Shown: one piece after another, positions 54,437 to 62,761 of the stretch
Numbering within the stretch: position 1 is the stretch's first letter
How the letters are laid out: each line of letters opens with the position of its first letter
From: Streptomyces harbinensis
GTDB taxonomy: Bacteria > Actinomycetota > Actinomycetes > Streptomycetales > Streptomycetaceae
Assembly: GCF_900116145.1 (NCBI RefSeq)
Contig: NZ_FPAB01000003.1
Location: 1-64,000, forward strand
Reading direction: 5' to 3'
DNA length: 64,000 nucleotides
The notes under the pieces: model-generated
Databases searched by the model: none
Seen by the model: only the letters and a program-made list of their open reading frames with translations
Told to the model about the DNA's origin: nothing
Program-made: the position numbers and the translations under genes

Positions 54437-54742
54437 GTGCTGTTCGTGCTCCGGCTGCGCTACACGGCGACGGAGGAGGACGCCGCGCCGTTCGTCCCCG
54501 GACACGTCGCCTTCCTGGAACGGCACCACGGGACGGGCACGTTCCTGCTCTCCGGGCAGACGGTCCCCACCTCCGAGGGCGGGGTGATCCTGGCACACGG
54601 CCCGGAACGCGCGGCCGTGGAACGGCTGGCCGCCGAGGACCCGTTCGTGACCAACGGCGTGGCGGCGTACACCATCACGGCCGTCACCCCCGGCCGCGTC
54701 CACCCGGCCCTGGCCGAGGTGCTGGCCCGCCCCGGCGACTGA
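54437..54742 (+). CDS. YciI-family protein
   Basis: 101 aa. LFVLRLRYTATEEDAAPFVPGHVAFLERHHGTGTFLLSGQTVP...EGGVILAHG is the YciI ferredoxin-like fold, with the His (GHVAF) and Asp/Glu positions of the family. GTG at 54437 with GAGGAG 6 nt upstream. Role unknown; it lies between the divergent ABC operon and the LacI gene and converges with the latter. The next 229 bp to the LacI stop hold only GC-rich sequence. Confidence 0.85.
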   Translation: MLFVLRLRYTATEEDAAPFVPGHVAFLERHHGTGTFLLSGQTVPTSEGGVILAHGPERAAVERLAAEDPFVTNGVAAYTITAVTPGRVHPALAEVLARPGD

Positions 54743-54971
54743 CCGGGCAGGACCGGGACGGGAGGGGACGGGACTCAGGACGATCCGGGCCGGGCCCGCT
54801 GGCCGGCTGCCGCCTGGCCCCCGCTGCCCGCAGGCTGACCGCTGTCCGGCTACCGTCCGGCCCGTGGCCGGCGTCTGCCGGCCGTCACCCGCTCCGTCCG
54901 GTCCCTGGCCGTCCGGGCCGCCCAGCTGCCCGCAAGCCGTCCACCGCCCAGCCGCCCGCAGTGGCCCCCGC

Positions 54972-56009
54972 TCAGCGCGCCGCAGGCGGTGCCGTGCTGG
55001 CGCGGACGATCAGTTCGGTGGCCAGTTCCAGCCGGGGGGAGTCGATCTCGTCGCCCTGGGCCTGGCGCAACACCGTGCGGGCCGCCATCTTGCCCATGTC
55101 GGCCAGGGGTTGCCGCACCGTCGTCAGCGGCGGCGCCGCCCAGCGCATCTCGGGGAGGTCGTCGAAGCCCACCACGCTCACGTCCTGCGGAACCCGCAGC
55201 CCTTTGCGGCGCAGTGCCTCGATCGCGCCGAGCGCCATCTGGTCGCTGGCCGCGAACACCGCCGTGGGCGGCTCGGCGAGCGCCATGAGTGTCTCGCAGC
55301 CGGTGAACCCCGACTCGTGGTAGAAGTCGCCGGGCGCGATCAACTCGTCCTCCACGGGTATCCCGGCGCTCTCCAGCGCCGCCCGGTAGCCGTCGAGCCG
55401 GGCGCGGCTGCACAGCAGCCGGGGCGGGCCCGCGATCAGTCCGATGCGGCGGTGGCCGAGTTCCAGCAGGTGCTCGGTGGCCGCCATGCCGCCGGCCCAG
55501 TTGGTGGCGCCGATCGTCGGCGCGTCCAGGGCGGGGGAGCCGGCCGGGTCGATGACCACCAGCGGGACGCCGAGCCGGTGGAGTTCCTTGTGCAGGACCG
55601 GCTCCAGGGCGCTGGTGACCAGGATGACGCCGTCGGAGGCGCGGGCCCGCAGGTTCTTCATCCACTGGCGGGCCGCGCCCGCCCGGTCGTGGATCGCGGA
55701 GACGACGGTGCCGACCCCGGCCGCGTGCGCGACCTCCTCCACGCCCCGGATGATCTCCACCGCCCAGGGGCTGTCGAGGTCGTTGAAGACGAGATCGAGC
55801 AGCGCCGCCCGGTCGCCGGGGGCCACCGTACGGCGCCGGTAGCCGTAGCTCCGCAGCAGCTCCTCCACCCGCGCCCGGGTGTCGGGCGCGACGTCGGAGC
55901 GGCCGTTGACCACCCGGGAGACGGTGGGTACCGAGACGCCGGCCTCGCGGGCGATGGCTGTGATGGTGACCTTGCGCCGACCGTCGCCCTGGTCCTTGTT
56001 GCCGCCCAT
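54972..56009 (-). CDS. bxlR: LacI-family repressor, probable regulator of the xylan locus
   Basis: 345 aa. HTH VTITAIAREAGVSVPTVSRVVNGRSDVAPDTRARVEELLRSYGYRRR (residues about 13-60), and a periplasmic-binding-protein-like sensor domain (VFNDLDSPWAVEIIRGVEEVAHAAGV, HRRIGLIAGPP, AVFAASDQMALGAIEALRRKGLRVPQDVSVVGFDDLPEMRWAAPPLTTVRQP). It is between the ABC/GH3 operon and the xylanase gene, divergent from the latter, so it likely represses both until xylose or xylobiose is bound. The symbol rests on context. Confidence 0.88.
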   Translation of the reverse strand: MGGNKDQGDGRRKVTITAIAREAGVSVPTVSRVVNGRSDVAPDTRARVEELLRSYGYRRRTVAPGDRAALLDLVFNDLDSPWAVEIIRGVEEVAHAAGVGTVVSAIHDRAGAARQWMKNLRARASDGVILVTSALEPVLHKELHRLGVPLVVIDPAGSPALDAPTIGATNWAGGMAATEHLLELGHRRIGLIAGPPRLLCSRARLDGYRAALESAGIPVEDELIAPGDFYHESGFTGCETLMALAEPPTAVFAASDQMALGAIEALRRKGLRVPQDVSVVGFDDLPEMRWAAPPLTTVRQPLADMGKMAARTVLRQAQGDEIDSPRLELATELIVRASTAPPAAR

Positions 56010-56041
56010 GTTCCCTACTTTCTGCCGCCGGCCGACTCCCG

Positions 56042-56067
56042 CCGGAAGTTTTTCAACATTATTCCGG
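56042..56067. promoter_or_regulatory. Inverted repeat CCGGAA-N14-TTCCGG between LacI and xylanase genes
   Basis: A symmetrical 6-14-6 repeat in the 136-bp divergent gap. A minus-strand -10-like TAATGT (56055-56060) for the LacI gene lies inside it, so binding would control the repressor and the xylanase. Confidence 0.5.
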
Positions 56068-56072
56068 AAGGG

Positions 56073-56101
56073 TTGACGCCCACCATGGTCCCCCTTACAA
56101 C
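56073..56101 (+). promoter_or_regulatory. Candidate xylanase promoter
   Basis: TTGACG (56073-56078), 17-nt spacer, TACAAC (56096-56101), immediately after the inverted repeat and 45 nt before the xylanase ATG. Confidence 0.5.
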
Positions 56102-56145
56102 GGTCCCGTCAGCCTGCGGGGGCATGACAATGGGAAGGGACGGCC

Positions 56146-57573
56146 ATGTTTTCCCAACTGCGCAGAGCCGCGGTCGTCGTCGCCACCGGGGTCCTGCTCT
56201 CCGGTGCGGCGCTGCACGGCGGCGCACAGGCAGCTCCGACGACCACGGACGAGGCGCCATCGGCTCAGCTGGCGACCTTACGCGAAGCGGCGTCAACAAG
56301 CGGTAAATTCATCGGAACGGCGGTCGCCGACCACCGGCTGAGCGACGCCACCTACAGCGGGATCGCGGCGCGCGAGTTCAGCAGCGTCACCGCCGAGAAC
56401 GTCATGAAGTGGGAGTCCATCCAGCCGCAGCGCGGCTCGTTCAACTGGGCGGGCCCCGACCGGCTGATGCAGTTCGCGCAGGCCAACGACCAGCAGGTGT
56501 ACGGGCACACCCTGGTGTGGCACAGCCAGATGCCGGGCTGGCTGGCGAACGGCAACTTCGGCGCCACCGAGATGAACCAGATCATGAACACCCACATCTC
56601 CACGGTGATGGGCCGCTACCAGGGGCAGATCAACCGCTGGGACGTGGTGAACGAGGCGTTCAACGAGGACGGGACGCTGCGCAACTCCAAGTGGCTCCAG
56701 GTGCTCGGCCGGGACTACATCGCGAACGCCTTCCGCGCGGCGCGCGCGGCCGACCCGGACGCGAAGCTGTTCATCAACGACTACAACACGGACGGCATCA
56801 ACGCGAAGAGCACCGGGCTGTACAACCTGGTGCGCGATCTGCGCGCCCAGGGCGTGCCGATCGACGGGGTGGGCTTCCAGTCGCACCTCATCCTGGACCA
56901 GTTGCCCAGTGACTATCAGGCCAACCTCCAGCGGTTCGCCGACCTGGGCGTGGAGGTCGTGGTCACCGAGCTGGACATCCGGATGCAGATGCCGTCCGAC
57001 GCGGCCAAGCTGGAGCGCCAGTCCCAGCAGTTCGCGCGCGTGGTGCAGGCGTGTCTGAACGTCTCGCGCTGCTCGGGCGTCACCGTGTGGGGCTTCAGCG
57101 ACCGGGACTCGTGGGTGCCCGGTACGTTCCCGGGCGAGGGCGCGGCGCTGCCGTACGACGACAACTACCAGCCCAAGCCCGCCTACAACGGCATCCTGAC
57201 GGCGTTCGGCGGCGACCCGGGCGGCGGCGACCCGGGTCCGGGCCCGGGCCCCGGCGCCGACTGCACGGCCGCCTACCAGGTGGCCAACCGGTGGAACGCC
57301 GGCTCGGTGGTGGACGTCCGGGTCACCGCTCGGCAGGCCCTCAACGGCTGGGCGGTGACCTTCACCCTCCCGGCCGGGGAGTCGGTGACCAGCCACTGGA
57401 ACACCCAGCTCACCCAGTCCGGGACGACGGTGACCGCGCGCAACGTCGCCCACAACGCGACGATCCCGGCGGGCGGCACCCTGAACTTCGGGTTCCAGAC
57501 CAACAGCGGCGCCGTCTACTCGGCCCCGGTGGTGAGCCTGAACGGCACCGCCTGCACGGCGGCGACCGGCTGA
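56146..57573 (+). CDS. Secreted endo-1,4-beta-xylanase, GH10 with CBM2
   Basis: 475 aa. Signal peptide (AAVVVATGVLLSGAALHGGAQA). GH10 domain about 45-350: AAREFSSVTAENVMKWESIQP, YGHTLVWHSQMPGWL, acid/base Glu170 in WDVVNEAF, nucleophile Glu275 in VVVTELDIRM, and TVWGFSDRDSWVP. A Gly/Pro linker (GGDPGGGDPGPGPGPG) leads to a C-terminal CBM2 (CTAAYQVANRWNAG...GWAVTFTLPAG...HWNTQLTQSG...GFQTNSG), with a Cys at each end for the disulfide. It binds plant wall polysaccharide and releases oligosaccharides for the adjacent transporter. Confidence 0.95.
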   Translation: MFSQLRRAAVVVATGVLLSGAALHGGAQAAPTTTDEAPSAQLATLREAASTSGKFIGTAVADHRLSDATYSGIAAREFSSVTAENVMKWESIQPQRGSFNWAGPDRLMQFAQANDQQVYGHTLVWHSQMPGWLANGNFGATEMNQIMNTHISTVMGRYQGQINRWDVVNEAFNEDGTLRNSKWLQVLGRDYIANAFRAARAADPDAKLFINDYNTDGINAKSTGLYNLVRDLRAQGVPIDGVGFQSHLILDQLPSDYQANLQRFADLGVEVVVTELDIRMQMPSDAAKLERQSQQFARVVQACLNVSRCSGVTVWGFSDRDSWVPGTFPGEGAALPYDDNYQPKPAYNGILTAFGGDPGGGDPGPGPGPGADCTAAYQVANRWNAGSVVDVRVTARQALNGWAVTFTLPAGESVTSHWNTQLTQSGTTVTARNVAHNATIPAGGTLNFGFQTNSGAVYSAPVVSLNGTACTAATG

Positions 57574-57762
57574 GCCGGGCGTCCGGCACGGACCCAGGGA
57601 GGTCCGAGCCCGAGCCCGAGCCCGGGCCCGGGTCCCGGGTGGTCACCATCGGCTGCGGCCGGCGGTGGCCACCCGCACCGGCACCGGCGCCGTACCCGCG
57701 CCCGTACCGGCCCCGACCCGCACCCGCTGACGCCCCGGCGGCGATGCCGTACCGTTCCGCCC

Positions 57763-58296
57763 ATGAGCGACCGTGAGCTGCTGGACCGGATCGCCGAACA
57801 GCCCGAGCTGTTCCGGTACTTCGAGTGGCCCTGCGACTTCGACGTGACCCGCCGCGACCCGGTGGAACCCGGCCTCGCGCTGCGCTCGGGCGCCGCCCTC
57901 ACCCCCGTCGCGGGCTGCGGGGCCGGCGGCAGCTACTTCCTCGCCGACGGTGCCTCCCTCCTCTACGCCTCCTCCGAGGGCGAGTGCGCCCTGCTCGCCG
58001 GCTCGCTGCGCACCGCCCTGGAGCTGATGACCGCGGTGCCGTTCTGGAAGGAATACCTCCACCTCAGCCCGTCCCGCCGCGCCCGCCCCGTCGCCGGGGT
58101 GCTGGCCGAACTGGACGAGGAACTGTCCGGGCTCCCCGAGTTCGACCCGGCCCGCGGCCGGGCGGCCGCCCGCGCCCTGGGGCTGGCCCCGGGCGACCGC
58201 GTCGCGCTGCTCACCGGGCTGCGCGAGGCGATCGACCGCACCGCCCCCGCGCACCTGCTGCACAACGCCGCGGGCGACCCGTACACCGTGTTCTGA
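57763..58296 (+). CDS. Hypothetical cytoplasmic protein
   Basis: 177 aa, not assigned. PELFRYFEWPCDFDVTRRDP, VAGCGAGGSYFLADGASLLYASSEGECALLAGSLRTALELMTAVPFWKEYLHL is reminiscent of SUKH/SMI1-type immunity proteins found in actinomycete toxin loci, but similarity is only by eye. No toxin gene is next to it. ATG start without a clear ribosome site; downstream of the xylanase by 190 bp of GC-rich DNA containing three tandem GAGCCC units. Confidence 0.55.
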   Translation: MSDRELLDRIAEQPELFRYFEWPCDFDVTRRDPVEPGLALRSGAALTPVAGCGAGGSYFLADGASLLYASSEGECALLAGSLRTALELMTAVPFWKEYLHLSPSRRARPVAGVLAELDEELSGLPEFDPARGRAAARALGLAPGDRVALLTGLREAIDRTAPAHLLHNAAGDPYTVF

Positions 58297-58368
58297 GTGT
58301 TCCGACCCGTGATCGACGAGCGGCCCGCCCGCCCCCGCGCCATGCTGGGGTGAGGGAGGTGGTCGCCC

Positions 58369-59055
58369 ATGGCAGGACCACGGTCCGGACACCGCTCGCA
58401 CCCGCGGCAGACGGCGGCCGACCACCGTACGGACGTCGGCCGCCGCGTCGTGCTGCTGCGCGAGCGGCTCGGCCTCAGCCGCGAGGAGGTCGCCCGGCGC
58501 GCCGGGATCGCCCCGGAATACCTCGCCTACCTGGAGGAACACCCGGCCGAGCCCAGCCGCAGCTCGCTCACCCGGGTCGCCCGCGCCCTGGACACCACCG
58601 TGGCCGAGCTGACCGGCTCCGACGTCGCCTCCGGCGGCGGCCGGGCCAACCGCGAGGCGCGCCTGGTGGCCCTGGACGCCGCCGAGTCCCGGGCCCGCAT
58701 CCCCGACTACGGCGTCGGCCGGATCGGCGTGGAGAGCGAGGCCGGGCCCGGCATCTACCCCGTCAACTACTCGATCGTCGGGGACAGCGTCGTCCTGCGC
58801 ACCTCCGCCGGCTCCCCGGTCGCCTCCGCCGCCGGGCACGAGGTGGCCTTCGAGGTCGATCACATCGACGAGGCCCTCAGCCAGGGCTGGAGCGTCCTCA
58901 TCGTCGGCCACGCCTCGCTCGTCACCGACGAGGAGACCCGCCGCCGGCTGGAGGAGGCCGCGCACACCGAACCGTGGGCGGGCGGCGACCGGCAGCTGTG
59001 GGTCCGCATCCGGCCCGAGCGGGTCTCGGGCAGCGAGATCACGGCGGACTCCTGA
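58369..59055 (+). CDS. HTH-XRE protein fused to a flavin-binding PNPOx-like domain
   Basis: 228 aa. Residues about 25-80 form an XRE HTH (RVVLLRERLGLSREEVARRAGIAPEYLAYLEEHP). The C-terminal 145 residues match the pyridoxamine-phosphate-oxidase-like barrel (YPVNYSIVGDSVVLRTSAGS, HEVAFEVDHIDEALSQGWSVLIVGHASLV, LWVRIRPERVSGSEI), a split barrel that binds flavin or F420 and could let DNA binding respond to redox state. AGGGAGG precedes the ATG. Confidence 0.85.
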   Translation: MAGPRSGHRSHPRQTAADHRTDVGRRVVLLRERLGLSREEVARRAGIAPEYLAYLEEHPAEPSRSSLTRVARALDTTVAELTGSDVASGGGRANREARLVALDAAESRARIPDYGVGRIGVESEAGPGIYPVNYSIVGDSVVLRTSAGSPVASAAGHEVAFEVDHIDEALSQGWSVLIVGHASLVTDEETRRRLEEAAHTEPWAGGDRQLWVRIRPERVSGSEITADS

Positions 59056-59123
59056 CCCGCCCCGCCCGCACCCCGCACGGCCCCCGCCCGCTGCCGTTGC
59101 CGACCTGGCGAACAGGGGTTCCC

Positions 59124-59891
59124 ATGGAAACCATGAGTGCCATCACCGTTCCGGAGCTGGAAGCGTGCCGGGCCGTCGTCTTCGACACCGACGGAGTCAT
59201 CACCGACTCGGCCCCCGCGCACGCCGCCGCCTGGAAGGCGGCCTTCGACCCGGTCTGCCGCGAACACGGCCAGCCACCCTTCGACCCCGGCGAGGACTAC
59301 CGGCGCTACGTCGACGGCAAGTCCCGGCTCGACGGCGCCGCCTCCTTCCTCACCCAGCGCGGCATCGGCCTGCCCTTCGGCGACCCCGACGACCCGCCCG
59401 GCACCGGCAGCGTCTGCGCGGTCGCCGCCCGCAAGGAGGAGGAGTTCCTGCGCCGCCTCACCGACGGCTCCGTGGACGCCTGGCCCGGCACCGTCCGGCT
59501 GCTGCACGCCCTGTACGAGGAACGCGTCCCCTGCGCCGCCGTCTCCTCCTCCCGGCACGCCCGCGACCTGCTCGCGCACACCGGCGTCCGCACCCTCTTC
59601 CAGACCGTCGTCGACGGCAACGACGCCGCCCACCTCGCGCTGCGCGGCAAACCCGACCCCGCGCTCTTCCTGGAGGGCGCCCGGCGGCTCGGCGTGCCGC
59701 CGGACGCCTCCGCCGTCGTCGAGGACGCGCTGGCCGGCGTCGAGGCGGGCCGGCGCGGCGACTTCTCCTTCGTCATCGGCGTGGACCGGGCCCACACCGC
59801 CACCAGCGCCGGCGACCTGCGCGACCACGGCGCCGACCTCGTCGTGACGGATCTCGGCGAACTGCTGGCCCCCGACGACGGCGGGAGGTGA
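59124..59891 (+). CDS. pgmB: Beta-phosphoglucomutase (HAD family)
   Basis: 255 aa. HAD motif I FDTDGVITDS (nucleophile Asp and acid Asp), motif II AVSSSRHARDLL, Lys in RGKPDPALFLEG and motif IV VVEDALAGVEAG. It turns beta-glucose 1-phosphate into glucose 6-phosphate. Its stop overlaps or adjoins the GH65 start (GTGA at 59888), the classic phosphorolysis pair. Confidence 0.9.
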   Translation: METMSAITVPELEACRAVVFDTDGVITDSAPAHAAAWKAAFDPVCREHGQPPFDPGEDYRRYVDGKSRLDGAASFLTQRGIGLPFGDPDDPPGTGSVCAVAARKEEEFLRRLTDGSVDAWPGTVRLLHALYEERVPCAAVSSSRHARDLLAHTGVRTLFQTVVDGNDAAHLALRGKPDPALFLEGARRLGVPPDASAVVEDALAGVEAGRRGDFSFVIGVDRAHTATSAGDLRDHGADLVVTDLGELLAPDDGGR

Positions 59892-59896
59892 GCGCG

Positions 59897-62389
59897 GTGA
59901 CCTCCATCGAGCTGAGCCGGCTGACGGACGAGTGGATCTGGGCGTACGAGGACTACGACCCGCGCAGCGAACGGCTGCGGGAGGCGCTGTGCACCCTCGG
60001 CAACGGCTACTTCGCCACCCGGGGCGCCGCCCCCGAGGTGACGGCCGGCGCCGCCCACTACCCCGGGACGTACGTGGCCGGCTGCTACAACCGGCTCACC
60101 TCGCACGTCGCGGGACGCGACGTGGAGAACGAGGACATCGTCAACCTCCCCAACTGGCTGCCGCTGCGCTTCCGCATCCACCCCGACGACGGGCCGCCCG
60201 GACGCTGGTTCTCCCCCGACCGCGAACGCGACGGGCTGCTGCTGTACCGCCAGTGGCTCGACCTGCGGCAGGGCACCCTGCACCGCGCGCTGCGCTTCCG
60301 CGACGCCCACGGCCGGCACCTGGGCGTGGAACAGACCCGGCTCGTGCACATGGGCGACCCGCACCTGGCCGCGCTGCGCACCACCTTCACCGCCGAGGAC
60401 TGGCACGGCACCGTCGAGGTCGACTCGGCCATCGACGGCACCGTCGCCAACAACGGCGTCGCCCGCTACCGCGACCTGGCCGGCGCGCACCTCACCAAGG
60501 TCAGGACGGGCGCGGCGCCCGACGCCGCCGACACCGTGTGGCTGCACTGCCGCACCACCCGCTCGGCCATCCATGTCGCGCTCGCCGCCCGCACCCGCTG
60601 CCGCGCCGGGCGCCGCAAGCCGGAACAGGTGCTCACCAAGCTGGCCGGCCGCCGCGCCGCCCAGCGGCTCACCGTCCCCATCGGCCCGAAGAAGCCGGTG
60701 ACGGTGGAGAAGACGGTGGCCCTGCACACCTCCAGGGACCGCGCGATCAGCGGCCCGCTGGAGGCCGCGCTCGAACGCGTCCGGCACGCCGGGGACTTCA
60801 ACACCCTGCTCGGCTCGCACGCCGCCGCCTGGGAACGGCTGTGGCGGCGCGCCGACGTCGAGGCGCCGGGCGAGGCCGGGCACATCCTGCGGCTGCACCT
60901 GTTCCACGTCCTCCAGACGCTCTCCCCGCACACCGCCGACCTGGACGTGGGCGTGCCCGCGCGCGGCCTGCACGGCGAGGCGTACCGGGGGCATGTCTTC
61001 TGGGACGAGCTGTTCGTCCTGCCCTATCTGAACCTGCACTTCCCCGAGGTGTCCCGGGCGCTGCTGACCTACCGGTACCGCCGGCTGCCGCAGGCGCTGC
61101 GCGCCGCCCGCGCGATCGGCCGGGACGGCGCCCGCTTCCCGTGGCAGAGCGGCAGCGACGGCCGCGAGGAGACCCCCGAGGTGCACCTCAACCCGCGTTC
61201 GGGGCGCTGGCTGCCCGACCACTCCCGGCTCCAGCACCATGTCGGCTCGGCCATCGCGTACAACGTGTGGCGGTACGGGCAGGCCACCGGCGACACCGGG
61301 TTCCTGCACGCCGAGGGCGCCGAGATGCTGGTGCAGATCGCCCGCTTCTGGGCCGACTCGGCGGTCTTCGACGACGATCTCGGCCGGTACCGCATCAAGC
61401 AGGTGGTCGGCCCGGACGAGTACCACGAGGGGTATCCGGACGCGGACCGGCCCGGCCTGGACGACAACGCCTACACCAACGTCACCGCCGCCTGGGTGCT
61501 GGCCCGCGCCCTGGAGCTGACCCGCGAGCTGCCCGCCTCCCGCCGCGACGACCTGTTCGCCCGGCTCGACATGCGGCCCGGCGAGACCGAGCTGTGGGAC
61601 GAGGTGTCCCGGCGGCTGTACGTGCCCTTCCACCGGGGCGTGGTGAGCCAGTTCGCGGGCTACGGCGAACTGGCCGAGCTGGACTGGGAAGGGCTGCGCG
61701 CCCGGCACGGCGACATCCGCCGGCTGGATCGCATCCTGGAGGCGGAGGGCGACAGCGTCAACCGCTACCAGGCGTCCAAGCAGGCCGATGTGCTCATGCT
61801 GGGCTATCTGTTCACCCCCGCCGAGCTGGGCCGGCTGTTCGGCCGGCTCGGCTACGACCTGGACGAGGCGACCTGGCGGCGCACCGTCGACTACTACCTG
61901 GCCCGTACCAGCCACGGCTCCACGCTCAGCGGTCTGGTGCACGCCTGGGTGCTGGCCAGGGCCCGGCACCGGGACGCCTGGGAGCAGTTGCAGGAGGCGC
62001 TGGCCAGCGACGTCGCCGACATCCAGGGCGGGACGACGGCCGAGGGCATCCACCTGGGCGCCATGGCGGGCACCCTCGACCTGCTGCAACGCGGGCTGAC
62101 CGGCCTGGAGGCGCGGGACGGGGTGCTGTGGATGGACCCGGCGCCGCTGCCGGAGCTGTCGGAGTACGGGTTCTCGGTGCGCTACCGCAGCGACGGCGGC
62201 ATCCAGGTGCGGATGAAGCCGGGCCAGCTGTGGGTGGGCGTCCCGCCGTGGGAGGAGGAGCCGGTACGGGTGCAGCTCGCCGATGGTTATGTCGCGCGGG
62301 ACGGGGCGGGCCCGCGCGACGGCGTCGGCTTCGAGGTGGCGCCGGGCGAGAACCGGCTGATGCCGCTGCGGGAGAGCACCCTGTCCTGA
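59897..62389 (+). CDS. GH65 glycoside phosphorylase (maltose/kojibiose/trehalose-type)
   Basis: 830 aa. N-terminal beta-sandwich (LCTLGNGYFATRGAAPE, PNWLPLRF), then an (alpha/alpha)6 barrel with general acid Glu508 in VVGPDEYHEGYPDAD followed by NAYTNVTAAWVL; GHVFWDELFVLPYLNLHFPE and YQASKQADVLMLGYLF also fit. Phosphorolysis of an alpha-glucosyl disaccharide gives beta-glucose 1-phosphate for PgmB. Which disaccharide cannot be told from sequence. GTG 59897 has GGGAGG 8 nt upstream; GTG 59888 is the other option. Confidence 0.92.
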   Translation: MTSIELSRLTDEWIWAYEDYDPRSERLREALCTLGNGYFATRGAAPEVTAGAAHYPGTYVAGCYNRLTSHVAGRDVENEDIVNLPNWLPLRFRIHPDDGPPGRWFSPDRERDGLLLYRQWLDLRQGTLHRALRFRDAHGRHLGVEQTRLVHMGDPHLAALRTTFTAEDWHGTVEVDSAIDGTVANNGVARYRDLAGAHLTKVRTGAAPDAADTVWLHCRTTRSAIHVALAARTRCRAGRRKPEQVLTKLAGRRAAQRLTVPIGPKKPVTVEKTVALHTSRDRAISGPLEAALERVRHAGDFNTLLGSHAAAWERLWRRADVEAPGEAGHILRLHLFHVLQTLSPHTADLDVGVPARGLHGEAYRGHVFWDELFVLPYLNLHFPEVSRALLTYRYRRLPQALRAARAIGRDGARFPWQSGSDGREETPEVHLNPRSGRWLPDHSRLQHHVGSAIAYNVWRYGQATGDTGFLHAEGAEMLVQIARFWADSAVFDDDLGRYRIKQVVGPDEYHEGYPDADRPGLDDNAYTNVTAAWVLARALELTRELPASRRDDLFARLDMRPGETELWDEVSRRLYVPFHRGVVSQFAGYGELAELDWEGLRARHGDIRRLDRILEAEGDSVNRYQASKQADVLMLGYLFTPAELGRLFGRLGYDLDEATWRRTVDYYLARTSHGSTLSGLVHAWVLARARHRDAWEQLQEALASDVADIQGGTTAEGIHLGAMAGTLDLLQRGLTGLEARDGVLWMDPAPLPELSEYGFSVRYRSDGGIQVRMKPGQLWVGVPPWEEEPVRVQLADGYVARDGAGPRDGVGFEVAPGENRLMPLRESTLS

Positions 62390-62404
62390 CCGACCGGACG
62401 GGCC

Positions 62405-62761
62405 CTACGCTCGCGTGTCCGCCGGCCGGACCCGGACCGGATGGACAGGGACGGAGCGGGCCGGATCGTCGTCGTCCAGGCACCGTCCGGTGCGCAGATC
62501 GAACCGCTGCTTCAGCAGCGGCGACGCCACGAAGGCCCGCCCGCCCGCCGAGCCCAGCAGCCCGCGCGAGAGGACGTAAGCGCCGGTGAACGGGTCCCGG
62601 TTGCCGATCGCGTACGCCGTGCCCGAGCGGTCGGTGAACACCGCGATCTGCCGCCCGTCCGGCAGCAGCGCCGCCACCCCGCGCCCCGGCACCAGACCGT
62701 CCGCCGCGCACACCGGCACCCACCCGGTGCCGCACCTGACCTCGATCCGCTCCCCGGCCAT
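62405..62761 (-). CDS. nirD: Nitrite reductase small subunit
   Basis: 118 aa Rieske-like fold (VPVCAADGLVPGRGVAALLPDGRQIAVFTDRSGTAYAIGNRDPFTGAYVLSRGLLGSAGGRAFVASPLLKQRFDLRTGRCL). It lacks the Rieske cluster ligands, as is normal for NirD. ATG overlaps the nirB stop (TGATG). GlnR-type nitrogen control is usual for this operon, but its promoter is outside the window. Confidence 0.93.
   Translation of the reverse strand: MAGERIEVRCGTGWVPVCAADGLVPGRGVAALLPDGRQIAVFTDRSGTAYAIGNRDPFTGAYVLSRGLLGSAGGRAFVASPLLKQRFDLRTGRCLDDDDPARSVPVHPVRVRPADTRA

Noticed and set aside
57600..57650. Tandem GAGCCC units and GGGCCC-rich stems after the xylanase
   Set aside because: Only three short units in very GC-rich DNA; could be slippage or part of a terminator, but not enough for a call.
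57763..58296. SUKH immunity protein assignment
   Set aside because: Only a loose resemblance by eye and no toxin gene nearby; left as hypothetical.
62405..62761. Missing Rieske ligands in NirD
   Set aside because: This is normal for NirD proteins.
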